Source: Hymenobacter mellowenesis (lineage in GTDB: Bacteria > Bacteroidota > Bacteroidia > Cytophagales > Hymenobacteraceae). From it: 64,000 nucleotides of DNA. The position numbers and the translations under genes were made by a program. Positions 16,674-24,545 of this stretch are shown piece by piece. Below the pieces are notes generated by a model. The model was given only the letters and a program-made list of their open reading frames with translations. It searched no databases and was not told where the DNA came from. The first letter of the stretch is position 1. Every line of letters begins with the position of its first letter. Where the stretch lies: the NCBI RefSeq assembly GCF_030581005.1, contig NZ_JAUQSX010000002.1, forward strand, positions 1 to 64,000, read 5' to 3'.

Positions 16674-17750
16674 TTAGTGAACGGCCAATGAACCACCGGC
16701 GGCCGGCTCCCGGTCAAACTGCCCGGGCTGGTACTGTCGCAAAAAAGCCGGCCCGCTGCCTGAAAAATGCGCGTAGCCGCGGCAAATGGCCGCAATGCGC
16801 CGGGCCGAGGTGCCGCCGTTTTGCCACGGCAGCTTGCGCCGCAGGTCGTCCACGTCGAAATAGGAATGCACCGGCTTGCCCAGCGCTAGGCCCACGTACA
16901 CCACCGTCGAGTATTGGGTGATGAGCTCCACGCAGTTGGCAATCATGTGGTCGGTGTTGCCTTCAGTGAAGATGAGGGTGCCAGGCGGGGCGTGCTCCTT
17001 TATCTCGTCCACGGCCCGCGGCAGCTCCTCGTTGGGGTGCAGCTTGAAGGCCAGCGGGCGGCCGGCGGCAATGCGGGCGCACTCCCGGATGAACTTGGGC
17101 CGGTTTTCGGGCGTGAAGGTTTCGCGCAGGTCGGAGGTGGCCACCAGCACGTAGCCCTGGTGCGGAAAGTCGTTGTGGCGCACCTGCTCAATGTTGTCGA
17201 AGTTCGGGATGCCCGTCACGATGAGCTTGTCGGCGTCCACGCCCACGCGCTCGAAGTGCGTTTGGTAGCCTTCCGAAGCCACGCAGTAGATGTCGCAGCA
17301 GTTGTTCATGCCGTTCAGGGCCGTGCCAATGGCCAGGATGGGGTAGCGGGTGAAGCGCTTCACCAGCCGGGCCCACACGTTGAGCGGGTCGGTCATGCCC
17401 TCCTGCACAAACACGGTTTTGGTGCGGCGCAGCAGCGGCCAGGGCACCACCACGTCGGAGCAGCACACGATGAGGTCGTAGGTATTGCTGAAAACCCGGG
17501 CTTCAAAATCATTTTTCAGTTGGTGCTCGGCCAGGTATTTATCGGCTTTCTGCTTGATTTTGCCGGTGACGATGGTCTTATCGAGCCCACCCGTCCAGAG
17601 CAGAAACTTGTAGAAGGGGCGCTGCCAGCCGTCGTAGTAGAGCTGGCTGAAGTAAGGCTCGAATTCGTCTTCCAGCAGCTGCGCAATCTGGTGCATCTGC
17701 GTGGTTTGGTTGGGCGAACCGATGAGAAACAGAACCTTTTTTCGGGACAT
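16674..17750 (-). CDS. Glycosyltransferase with GT-B-like fold (capsule/CDP-glycerol type)
   Basis: 358 residues. N-terminal KKVLFLIGSPNQTTQMHQIAQ, DLIVCCSDVVVPWPLLRRTKTVFVQEGMTDP, then the C-terminal half with VTGIPNFDNIEQV, FKLHPNEE, and ELITQYSTVVYVGLALGKPV. These resemble capsule-polysaccharide and UDP-GlcNAc-2-epimerase-like GT-B proteins that use nucleotide sugars. It is the likely transferase of the sugar made by this cluster (inference). It is the first gene of the leftward cluster; ATG at 17750 chosen as the first well-placed start, before MSRKKV. Confidence 0.75.
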   Translation of the reverse strand: MSRKKVLFLIGSPNQTTQMHQIAQLLEDEFEPYFSQLYYDGWQRPFYKFLLWTGGLDKTIVTGKIKQKADKYLAEHQLKNDFEARVFSNTYDLIVCCSDVVVPWPLLRRTKTVFVQEGMTDPLNVWARLVKRFTRYPILAIGTALNGMNNCCDIYCVASEGYQTHFERVGVDADKLIVTGIPNFDNIEQVRHNDFPHQGYVLVATSDLRETFTPENRPKFIRECARIAAGRPLAFKLHPNEELPRAVDEIKEHAPPGTLIFTEGNTDHMIANCVELITQYSTVVYVGLALGKPVHSYFDVDDLRRKLPWQNGGTSARRIAAICRGYAHFSGSGPAFLRQYQPGQFDREPAAGGSLAVH

Positions 17751-18190
17751 GCAGGGGGAAAAGATGAATAGCCAAACGTTGGAATCACCACCGGATATGG
17801 CCAACAACCGCAGTGAAAGGCGACAAGTTTTCGTTGTCCAACTCACCGAAAGTCATCAATCCAGGTTTGGGGCAAGGTACAGTACAACCGGCAAAACAAC
17901 GACCCAGCCATGACCCGAAAGCCTGCACCAAGTGAAGGAATCGAGAAGAATACCTGCGTTGCTTTTGCAGGAATATCCGGCTGAAAAATTGCCTTTTTGC
18001 GAAAATACAAGCCTGCCTCATCTCCGACTATGGCTTCAATACGTAGAATTACATACGTAGAAGGCGAGCTATAAATCCGTATTAAATGGGCTTTTTGCGT
18101 TAAATTAGGGCAATCAGTTTTACCAGCGGCCGAGTTGTGGCGCATAGCCAGCTCCGCCGCGTTAGCGCGCCCTCCCTGGCCCCCGTTCCT
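17751..18190. other. Intergenic region between divergent sugar cluster and STAS-like gene
   Basis: About 440 bases, more AT-rich than the genes. It should hold the promoter of the leftward sugar cluster and of the rightward gene at 18191. No exact TAnnTTTG element, operator palindrome or small gene was found on either strand. Confidence 0.5.
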
Positions 18191-18616
18191 ATGCTACTCA
18201 ATTCGCTACCCGATGCTGACGGCAGTCGCTGCACACTCACGTACGAATCCGATGGCTGGCTACGAGCCACTTGGCGTGGGTTTGTCGACATGAGCGAGGC
18301 CCTGCGCGGGGCCGACAATTACCTCCGCAAGCTGCAGGAATTGCGCTGCCCCTACCTGCTCAACGACAACGTGGGCCTGCACGGCCCCTGGTTCGATTCC
18401 ATTGAGTGGCTGGAGCGCATCTGGGTGCCGCAGGCCGTGGGCATGGGCCTGCGCTACGTGGCCCACGTGGTGCAGGCCGACTCGCTGTCCGATACCATTA
18501 CCACGCATTTCAACGGCTCGCCGGTGGGCGGGTTCGAGCTCCAGATTTTTCAGCGGGTGGCCGAAGCCGAGGCGTGGCTGCGGCACTGCCAACTGCAGGC
18601 GGCCGGCGTGGAATAA
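18191..18616 (+). CDS. STAS-like small protein, paralogue 4
   Basis: 141 residues, closest to paralogue 1 (232-642). Shared landmarks: W..TWRGF, YLLNDN followed by GPW, S.EWLERIWVPQA, GLRYVAHV, and a C-terminal EAEAWLRHC helix. ATG at 18191; an upstream GTG at 18137 is less likely. It lies 31 bases before the sce7726 gene and could share its transcript, although that gene has its own -7 element. Role unknown. Confidence 0.78.
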   Translation: MLLNSLPDADGSRCTLTYESDGWLRATWRGFVDMSEALRGADNYLRKLQELRCPYLLNDNVGLHGPWFDSIEWLERIWVPQAVGMGLRYVAHVVQADSLSDTITTHFNGSPVGGFELQIFQRVAEAEAWLRHCQLQAAGVE

Positions 18617-18631
18617 CGCGCCCGGCGGCGC

Positions 18632-18639
18632 TAAATTTG
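18632..18639 (+). promoter_or_regulatory. TAnnTTTG -7 element before the sce7726 gene
   Basis: TAAATTTG, exact consensus, ends eight bases before the ATG at 18648, the same spacing seen at 3978-3994. Confidence 0.5.
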
Positions 18640-18647
18640 GCGTTGCC

Positions 18648-19289
18648 ATGAACGACCCGGAAATCCGTGCCCTGCTCTACCCGCTGCTCCTGGGCGGCGT
18701 GCACATCAACGAGCTGCCCACCGGCACCACGCGGGCCGACGTGGTGCACATCACCGAGCACTTCATGCACGGCTACGAGGTGAAGGGCGACGGCGACACC
18801 CTGCAGCGCGTGGCCAACCAGCTGCGCTGCTACGGCGAAGTCTACGATTTCGTCACCTTCATCGTCACCGAAAAGCACCTGCCCAAGCTGCTGCCGCTGC
18901 TGCCCGATTGGGTGGGCATCCAGGTCGCTTCGGCGGAGGGGCTACGGCTCCATCGCGCCGCCAGCTACAATGCCACCGTGGCCCTGGCCCCGCTGGCGAA
19001 GCTCATTTTGCTGGAAGAAGTAAAGCAGTTTCTGCTGGCGCGGGGCCTGGCCGGCGCCAGCACCCTGCGCAGCCGCGAAATTGGCCAGTTTCTGCGCACC
19101 ACCGGCACCGTGCCGCTCTCGGCGCTGGCCCGGTACGTGCGCGAGCGCCTCATGGCCCGCCTGCCCGAGCGCCTGCTGATGCGCGCCGAGCGCAAGGCCG
19201 AGCGCGAGCGCCTGCCCCCGCGCCGCAAGCCCAAACCCAAGGCCAAGCGCAAGAAACCCGCCGCCCGAAAAAAGGTGGTGACCGCTTAG
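18648..19289 (+). CDS. sce7726-family protein, predicted PD-(D/E)XK nuclease-like
   Basis: 213 residues. Positions 1-110 fit the sce7726 family: ELPTGTTRADVVHIT, GYEVKGDGDTLQRVANQLRCYGEVYDFVTFIV, then LPDWVGIQV. Glu22, Asp31 and Glu44-x-Lys46 have the order and spacing of a PD-(D/E)XK nuclease core. The C-terminal third is Arg/Lys-rich (RKPKPKAKRKKPAARKK) and may bind nucleic acid. The family is often found near mobile or defence genes, but its substrate is not established. The family call is from memory. Confidence 0.75.
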   Translation: MNDPEIRALLYPLLLGGVHINELPTGTTRADVVHITEHFMHGYEVKGDGDTLQRVANQLRCYGEVYDFVTFIVTEKHLPKLLPLLPDWVGIQVASAEGLRLHRAASYNATVALAPLAKLILLEEVKQFLLARGLAGASTLRSREIGQFLRTTGTVPLSALARYVRERLMARLPERLLMRAERKAERERLPPRRKPKPKAKRKKPAARKKVVTA

Positions 19290-19323
19290 GCGGTAGCCGG
19301 CAAGCGGAAAGGCATTGCATGAA

Positions 19324-19418
19324 AACGTCCTGCTGAGCGCAGCCGAAGCATCTCTATCGCAGCAGTAATTATTTGCCTGCGCGGTAGAGATGCTTCGGCT
19401 GCGCTCAGCAGGACCGTT
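19324..19418. repeat. R1 palindromic repeat
   Basis: Arms carry TGCTGAGCGCAGCCGAAGCA and its complement. The outer CATGAC of other copies is altered to CCTGCT/AGCAGGAC on both sides together. Confidence 0.9.
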
Positions 19419-19464
19419 CCTTTTTCTTTTGCCCGCCCGCATTTGAAAACCCAGCCATAAATCG

Positions 19465-19495
19465 CAAAAAATCCCGGCCGTTTTCACGACCGGGA
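19465..19495 (-). terminator. Terminator of the tRNA gene
   Basis: Stem 19472-19480 with 19487-19495 (CGACCGGGA side), one G-U pair. Read leftward it is followed by six U residues (19465-19470). It begins seven bases after the tRNA 3' end. Confidence 0.8.
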
Positions 19496-19501
19496 CTTTG
19501 C

Positions 19502-19576
19502 TGTAGAGAGAGGACTCGAACCTCTAATTGTACTAGCGAGATAGGCTAGCGCGTCTGCCAGTTCCGCCACCCCACA
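19502..19576 (-). tRNA. Non-canonical tRNA with leucine-type body and anticodon AUC
   Basis: Cloverleaf read leftward: acceptor UGUGGGG pairs with CUCUACA (two G-U pairs); D-arm GCG...CGC with GAACUGGCAGA loop as in class II leucine tRNAs; anticodon stem CUAGC/GCUAG with loop CUAUCUC; T-arm AGAGG-UUCGAGU-CCUCU is perfect. Two features are abnormal. The variable region is only seven bases (UACAAUU) instead of the long class II arm. The anticodon by position is AUC, with U at position 37 where a purine is expected. It has a consensus promoter and a terminator, so it is likely transcribed. It may be a degenerate or specialised tRNA; normal decoding is doubtful. Confidence 0.75.
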
Positions 19577-19588
19577 TTGTTTGTGATA

Positions 19589-19620
19589 CAAATTTAGTAA
19601 AAATATTTGTTCATAAACAA
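19589..19620 (-). promoter_or_regulatory. Consensus promoter of the tRNA gene
   Basis: Read leftward: TTG (19620-19618), 21 bases, TAAATTTG (19596-19589). This matches TTG-N17-23-TAnnTTTG. The expected start point is a few bases before the tRNA 5' end at 19576. Confidence 0.8.
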
Positions 19621-19628
19621 ATAAATAC

Positions 19629-19656
19629 TTGTATTAAAATTGAGATAATATTTTTG
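19629..19656 (+). promoter_or_regulatory. Consensus promoter facing right, divergent from the tRNA promoter
   Basis: TTG (19629-19631), 17 bases, TATTTTTG (19649-19656). Full match to the Bacteroidota consensus and spacing. It drives the region with the short frame at 19670. Confidence 0.7.
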
Positions 19657-19669
19657 CAACATCAACATT

Positions 19670-19771
19670 ATGGGCTTTGAGAACTACCACTTGCCGCAAC
19701 AAATGTTGCTTCACTGGCCAGAATCGCCTATTTCGCTTGCTGCATTTACCAAAATCTTTCCATTGGAATAA
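19670..19771 (+). CDS. Candidate 33-residue small protein or leader peptide
   Basis: Frame MGFENYHLPQQMLLHWPESP followed by ISLAAFTKIFPLE, stop TAA. It begins 13 bases after a consensus -7 element, the right distance for a short 5' leader. No family is known and it could instead mark a small RNA. The peptide is amphipathic without a membrane helix. Confidence 0.3.
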   Translation: MGFENYHLPQQMLLHWPESPISLAAFTKIFPLE

Positions 19772-20079
19772 AAAGCAAAAATAGCGTTTCTAAAAAGGAC
19801 TTGCAAAAACAGCTCGGCGGTGGAGGCCTTAAATTCTTTAAAAAAAGCCTGATTTCGGTTTCGAAAGCGGCGGTGAGGACCTCACATTTCTGCGTAAAGC
19901 GACCCAGCGACTACCTGAACGGCGCGCGTCTGGGCTCCCGGGCAGGATAAAGCGAGAATGAAACGCTGCTAAACCGTTGGGCGGAAAGGCAGCGGTGCCA
20001 ACAGGCTAAAACGGGTAGGGCGTGCTAATCTGCTTGGCTGGCCGGGTATCTTTGCCTGACTAAAAGAGATAGTAAGGCC
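19772..20079. other. Intergenic region before the DNA polymerase IV gene
   Basis: About 308 bases, A/T-rich at the left. It holds two similar GC-rich stretches (near 19818 and 19868, core GCGGTG) and the -7 element at 20047. No gene was found. Confidence 0.4.
20047..20054 (+). promoter_or_regulatory. -7 element of the DNA polymerase IV gene
   Basis: TATCTTTG, exact TAnnTTTG match, 25 bases before the ATG at 20080. No LexA-like palindrome was noticed around it. Confidence 0.6.
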
Positions 20080-21159
20080 ATGAGCCCCGCCACCCCTCGA
20101 AAAATCATCCATCTGGATATGGATGCCTTTTTTGCTTCCGTTGAGCAGCGCGACAACCCCGCGCTGCGCGGGCTGCCGGTAGCGGTGGGCGGCGCCCGCG
20201 AGCGTGGCGTGGTGGCGGCGGCCAGCTACGAGGCCCGGCAATTTGGGGTGCGCTCGGCCATGCCGTCGGTCACGGCGCTGCGCAAGTGCCCGGAGCTGGT
20301 GTTTGTGCCGCCGCGCTTTGCCGTGTACAAGGAGGTTTCGCGGCAGATTCGCGCCATTTTCGCCGAGTACACGCCGCTCATCGAGCCGGTTTCGTTGGAC
20401 GAGGCCTACCTTGACGTAACGCACAACCTCAAGCAGTTGGACTCGGCCACCCAGATTGCGCGGGAAATTCGGGCCCGAATCCTGGCCGAAACCCAGCTCA
20501 CGGCCTCTGCGGGCATCTCCTATAATAAGTTTCTGGCCAAGTTGGCGTCCGACTATCGCAAGCCCAACGGGCAGTTTGTGGTGCGGCCCGAGCAGGGGCT
20601 GGCCTTTGTGGAGGGGCTGGCGGTGGGGCAGTTCCATGGCATCGGGCCGGTCACGGCGGCGCGCCTCAACCAACTGGGCATCTTTAGCGGGGCTGATTTG
20701 CGAGCGCAGCCGGTGGAGCTGTTGCAGCAGCATTTTGGCAAGGCCGGGCGCTACTACCACGCCATTGCCCGGGCCGAGGACCACCGGCCCGTGGTGGCCG
20801 ACCGCCTGCGCAAATCGGTGGGCTCGGAAACCACGTTTGCGCAGGATTTGAGCGTATTCACCGACCTGTTGGATGGGCTGCGGCCGTCCATCGAGGAGGT
20901 GTGGGAGTACTGCCAGCGCTCGGGCATTCTGGGCCGTACGGTGACGGTGAAAGTGAAGTTTGCTGATTTTCAGCAGGTAACGCGCAGCCGCAGCAGCGTG
21001 GGGGCCATTCCGAGCCAAGTGGTGCTGGAACGCATTTGCCGGGAGTTGGTGGAGGGGCTATTCCCGCTGCCCAAGGGCGTGCGGCTGCTGGGCGTCACGC
21101 TCTCGAACCTGAACACGGGCCAGCCGGCGGCAGGGCGGCAGCTGACGCTGAGCTTTTGA
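20080..21159 (+). CDS. dinB: DNA polymerase IV (Y family)
   Basis: 359 residues, the usual DinB length. The catalytic palm has HLDMDAFFASVE (first metal Asp) and SLDEAYLDV (Asp-Glu pair). SYEARQFGVRSAMPS and SAGISYNKFLAKLASDYRKP are classic Y-family signatures; the thumb holds FHGIGPVTAARL, and the little finger follows. The C-terminus RQLTLSF is a good beta-clamp-binding peptide. It performs error-prone bypass of damaged template. It is monocistronic with its own -7 element. An R1 remnant follows the stop. Confidence 0.97.
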   Translation: MSPATPRKIIHLDMDAFFASVEQRDNPALRGLPVAVGGARERGVVAAASYEARQFGVRSAMPSVTALRKCPELVFVPPRFAVYKEVSRQIRAIFAEYTPLIEPVSLDEAYLDVTHNLKQLDSATQIAREIRARILAETQLTASAGISYNKFLAKLASDYRKPNGQFVVRPEQGLAFVEGLAVGQFHGIGPVTAARLNQLGIFSGADLRAQPVELLQQHFGKAGRYYHAIARAEDHRPVVADRLRKSVGSETTFAQDLSVFTDLLDGLRPSIEEVWEYCQRSGILGRTVTVKVKFADFQQVTRSRSSVGAIPSQVVLERICRELVEGLFPLPKGVRLLGVTLSNLNTGQPAAGRQLTLSF

Positions 21160-21184
21160 ATAGAGGCCTTGTGGAGCACGAAGG

Positions 21185-21215
21185 CCGTCATGCAGAGCGC
21201 AGCGAAGCATGACGG
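21185..21215. repeat. Collapsed R1 remnant
   Basis: CCGTCATGC (21185-21193) and GCATGACGG (21207-21215) around AGAGCGCAGCGAA. It looks like an R1 left arm joined directly to the outer end of a right arm, with the middle deleted. Confidence 0.7.
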
Positions 21216-21451
21216 TCCTTTCACTTTGACAGCACAAACCCGCAGAAAACTGACCTAAAACCGCCGAAAAATTGTAGTAATACTGCCGTCTTGCTTTTCG
21301 GGGGCCGGCGGCGCGGGTTTCCGCAACTCAACTCGTTACCTTGCCGACTTTAACCGGAATTTCTGGCAAGGTTCTGGCCAACCTTCCGGCGCCGGGACGG
21401 TATAAAACGTAGCCCGGGCAACCGTTTCTGACTTCTAATCATCTTCTCCGC

Positions 21452-23587
21452 ATGAATTTTTCCCGCTTAAAACTGGGGGTGACTTCCGCCTCTGTGCTGG
21501 CCTTGCTGGGGCTGGCGTCGTTTTCCGTGTACCAAGGCACGCCCCCGCGCGACCAAGTGGTGCTGGGCGTGATGCTGCAGGGCCTCTCGCAGCTGCACTA
21601 CCAGCCCGAGAAGCTCGACGACCTGTTCTCGCAGCGCGTGTACGACCTGTACCTCAAGCGCATCGACGTGAATAAGCAGCTGCTGCTGGCGCCCGAAGTG
21701 GCCGCCCTGCAGCCCTACCAAACCAAGATTGACGATGAGCTGCGCGGCGGCACGCACGAGTTCCTGGACGTGACGAGCGCGCTGCTGAGCAAGCGCACGC
21801 TCGAAATCCAGGCTCTGTACCGCCAGATTCTGGCCCAGCCGTTCGACTTCTCGGTGCAGGAAAGCTGGGAAACCGACCCCACCAAGGCCACTTACGCCGC
21901 CACGCCCGCCGAGCAGCGCGAACAGTGGCGTAAGATGCTGAAGTACCAGACGCTGGCCCGGATGTCGGAAATGATGGACGACGAGGCCAAGAAGAAGGAC
22001 AAGCCGCTGGCTTCGACCAAGGCGGGCGCCTCGCCCGTCACCACTTCCGACCCCATCCGCACCCCCGCCCAGCTGGAAGCCGAGGCCCGCAAGCGCGTAC
22101 TGAAATACTACGACGACGCCTTTGCCGACCGCCTGCAACTCGACGCCAACGACCGGCTGGCCGACTTCGCCAACGCCATTGCCAATACTTACGACCCGCA
22201 CACCGACTATTTCGCGCCCATCGTGCGCGAAAACTTCGACATTGAGATGTCGGGCCGGCTGGAGGGCACGGGCGCGCTGCTGCAGGAAGACGAGGGCCAC
22301 CTCAAAGTGGCCGACATCGTGGCCGGCTCGGCTTCGGCCCGGCAGGGCGACCTGAAAGTGGGCGACATCATCCTGCGCGTGGCCCAGGGCGCCGCCGAGC
22401 CGGTGAGCGTGGAAGGCATGCGCTTCGACAAAGCCGTGAAGCTCATTCGCGGTCCCAAGGGCACGGAGGTGCGCCTGACGGTGCGCAAGCCCGACGGGGC
22501 TACGGTGGTTATTCCCATCATCCGCGACATCGTGGTGAAGGAAGAAACCTACGCCCAGTCGGCCATCATTAAGCAAAACGGCCGCAATTTCGGTTACATC
22601 CACCTGCCCGGCTTCTATGCCGACTTCAGCGGCAAAGGCGGGCGCAACAGCGCCACCGACGTGAAGGCCGAGCTGGCCAAGCTGAGCAAGGAAAACGTGG
22701 CCGGCGTGGTGCTCGACCTGCGCTACAACGGCGGCGGCTCCTTGCGCGACGCCGTGGACATGAGCGGCCTGTTTGTGCCCAGCGGCCCCATGGTGCAGGT
22801 GAAAACTAACCGCGGCAAGCCCTCGGTGGTGGCCGACGAAGACCCGCAGGTGCAGTATGCCGGCCCGCTGGTGGTGCTGGTGAACAAGTACAGCGCCTCG
22901 GCTTCGGAAATTCTGGCTGCCGCCATGCAGGACTACCGCCGCGCCATCATCATGGGCGGCACCACCTACGGCAAGGGCACAGTGCAGCAGATTATTGACC
23001 TGGACAACGCCGTGTCGCCGGAAGTGGCGGCCCTCAAGCCGTTGGGCTCGGTGAAGCTTACTATCCAGAAGTTTTACCGCGTGAATGGGGGCTCGACGCA
23101 GTTCAAAGGCGTGGTGCCCGACATCACCCTGCCCGACGTGCTGACGTCGTACGCCAAGGGTGAGCAGCAAGCCGACTACCCGCTGCAGTGGGACGAGATT
23201 GCGCCCGCTACCTACCAGCCCGTGAACTCGGTACAGGCCCTAGACAAGCTACGCGCCGCCAGTGCGGCCCGCGTGGCCACCAGCCCGGGCTTCCGCCTCA
23301 TCAACGAGGCCGCCCAGCGCGCCACCGAGCAGCGCAAGCAAACCAACCTCTCGCTGAACTTGGCGGCCTACCGCGCCCAGCAGCAGCAGGCCCGCGACAT
23401 CAACAAGCTCAACACCACGGCCCAGAACGCCATCACGGCCCTCGACGTGGCCCTGCCGATGTCGGATGCGGCCGTGGCCAAAACCGATTCGGCGGTGGCC
23501 AAGCGTACCACCCGATTCCTGAAGCCGTTGCGCAAAGATGCCGTCTTGGCCGAGGCCGTGGCCGTAATTGGCGACGAGTTGAAGTAG
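21452..23587 (+). CDS. prc: Carboxy-terminal processing protease (Tsp/Prc, S41)
   Basis: 711 residues, as in other Prc proteins. N-terminal signal or anchor (LGVTSASVLALLGLASFSV), a helical domain with DPHTDYFAP, a PDZ domain (about 270-345, VADIVAGSASARQGDLKVGDIIL), the S41 core (about 370-560), and a C-terminal DUF3340-type domain. Ser483, Asp494 and Lys508 in SASASEILAAAMQDY and YGKGTVQ match E. coli Prc Ser430, Asp441 and Lys455. It degrades or trims periplasmic proteins from the C-terminus. A strong terminator follows; monocistronic. Confidence 0.95.
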   Translation: MNFSRLKLGVTSASVLALLGLASFSVYQGTPPRDQVVLGVMLQGLSQLHYQPEKLDDLFSQRVYDLYLKRIDVNKQLLLAPEVAALQPYQTKIDDELRGGTHEFLDVTSALLSKRTLEIQALYRQILAQPFDFSVQESWETDPTKATYAATPAEQREQWRKMLKYQTLARMSEMMDDEAKKKDKPLASTKAGASPVTTSDPIRTPAQLEAEARKRVLKYYDDAFADRLQLDANDRLADFANAIANTYDPHTDYFAPIVRENFDIEMSGRLEGTGALLQEDEGHLKVADIVAGSASARQGDLKVGDIILRVAQGAAEPVSVEGMRFDKAVKLIRGPKGTEVRLTVRKPDGATVVIPIIRDIVVKEETYAQSAIIKQNGRNFGYIHLPGFYADFSGKGGRNSATDVKAELAKLSKENVAGVVLDLRYNGGGSLRDAVDMSGLFVPSGPMVQVKTNRGKPSVVADEDPQVQYAGPLVVLVNKYSASASEILAAAMQDYRRAIIMGGTTYGKGTVQQIIDLDNAVSPEVAALKPLGSVKLTIQKFYRVNGGSTQFKGVVPDITLPDVLTSYAKGEQQADYPLQWDEIAPATYQPVNSVQALDKLRAASAARVATSPGFRLINEAAQRATEQRKQTNLSLNLAAYRAQQQQARDINKLNTTAQNAITALDVALPMSDAAVAKTDSAVAKRTTRFLKPLRKDAVLAEAVAVIGDELK

Positions 23588-23608
23588 CGTTGTTGTTGGT
23601 CTCTATTG

Positions 23609-23646
23609 AAAACGCCCCCGTTGCTATAGAGCAGCGGGGGCGTTTT
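23609..23646. terminator. Bidirectional terminator between convergent genes
   Basis: AAAACGCCCCCG (23609-23620) pairs with CGGGGGCGTTTT (23635-23646); the inner bases extend the stem to about 17 bp with a 4-base loop. It serves prc and the convergent membrane-protein gene. Confidence 0.93.
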
Positions 23647-23664
23647 GGCATTGGGGAGGAATTG

Positions 23665-24321
23665 CTAGTAATTCCGAACAGGTAGTCCCCGTTCGGCTAC
23701 GTACAGCTTTGTTTTGTCCACCAGACTGAATAGGTCGGTATCGTAGTACTGCTTTTGACCGTGTTTTTCTTTCGGTACAATTTCAAAAGAAAGAAAAGAG
23801 ATGCTTTCGGTTTGCTCTGATGAGCCGGCGCTTCCTTTGGCCCAAAAGTTTGATTGGTTGAATCCCACGCACGAAGTGTTCAGGCGATGGCTGGACTGGT
23901 CGACCACGACGGGCTCGCGGTAAGTGCGGTCGAAAGTGCTTTTGGTCAGGTAGCCGATGCCATTACTGTCAACGCGCAAGATGTTCTGTTCCACATTGGA
24001 CAGCACGAGCGTCACTTGGCCCGTGTACCCGTTTGGGACCACCACTGTCAGAATGGGCGAGTACAGCTGGTAATGCATGAAAATGAAGCCTGCTGTGCCA
24101 ACTATTAAAAATAAATTCAGAAAAGGAGTGCGCTTAAAAAGCAGTTTTGCGAGCGCTGTAACAATCAGGCAGCCAGTAAGAATAGCGGCTAAGTACATGG
24201 CGCCTAAAAAATAGCCGGGTAGTATGAGCCCGCCAGGTAATTGGGCAATTTGATAGAGTAGCCCGCTTAGCAGCAGCAGAAAAGGTATTCCCAGCAAATA
24301 AGGCAGTCGGTGGCTTTTCAT
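23665..24321 (-). CDS. Membrane protein of unknown function, 218 aa
   Basis: ATG at 24321 is followed by three hydrophobic helices (about 7-25, 33-58, 66-85), then a soluble C-terminal half (about 90-218) beginning SPILTVVVPNGYTGQVTLVLSN, which reads as a beta-sandwich carboxypeptidase-like or transthyretin-like segment facing the periplasm. Later regions include SFEIVPKEKHGQ. No family recognised. Base composition is less GC-rich than its neighbours, perhaps a later acquisition. Convergent with prc. Confidence 0.65.
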   Translation of the reverse strand: MKSHRLPYLLGIPFLLLLSGLLYQIAQLPGGLILPGYFLGAMYLAAILTGCLIVTALAKLLFKRTPFLNLFLIVGTAGFIFMHYQLYSPILTVVVPNGYTGQVTLVLSNVEQNILRVDSNGIGYLTKSTFDRTYREPVVVDQSSHRLNTSCVGFNQSNFWAKGSAGSSEQTESISFLSFEIVPKEKHGQKQYYDTDLFSLVDKTKLYVAERGLPVRNY

Positions 24322-24545
24322 GATGCTGCGGGGCAATGGTGGCAGCCGCAATGGTGGCGGAAGATGCGCCCAAGTTAATAGGCGCTAAGCTCCCAATGCC
24401 GCAGCAGTGCCACGTCTTTCCCTGGTTTCCGCGGGGCAAAGTTGCCTTGAGCCGAAGTACCCCGACCTTTGCCAGGTACGTCCCCGCGCCGCTCTGATTG
24501 TTTGGTTTTCGTTTGGGGACGCAAACCACAAAATTCGCGCTACTT

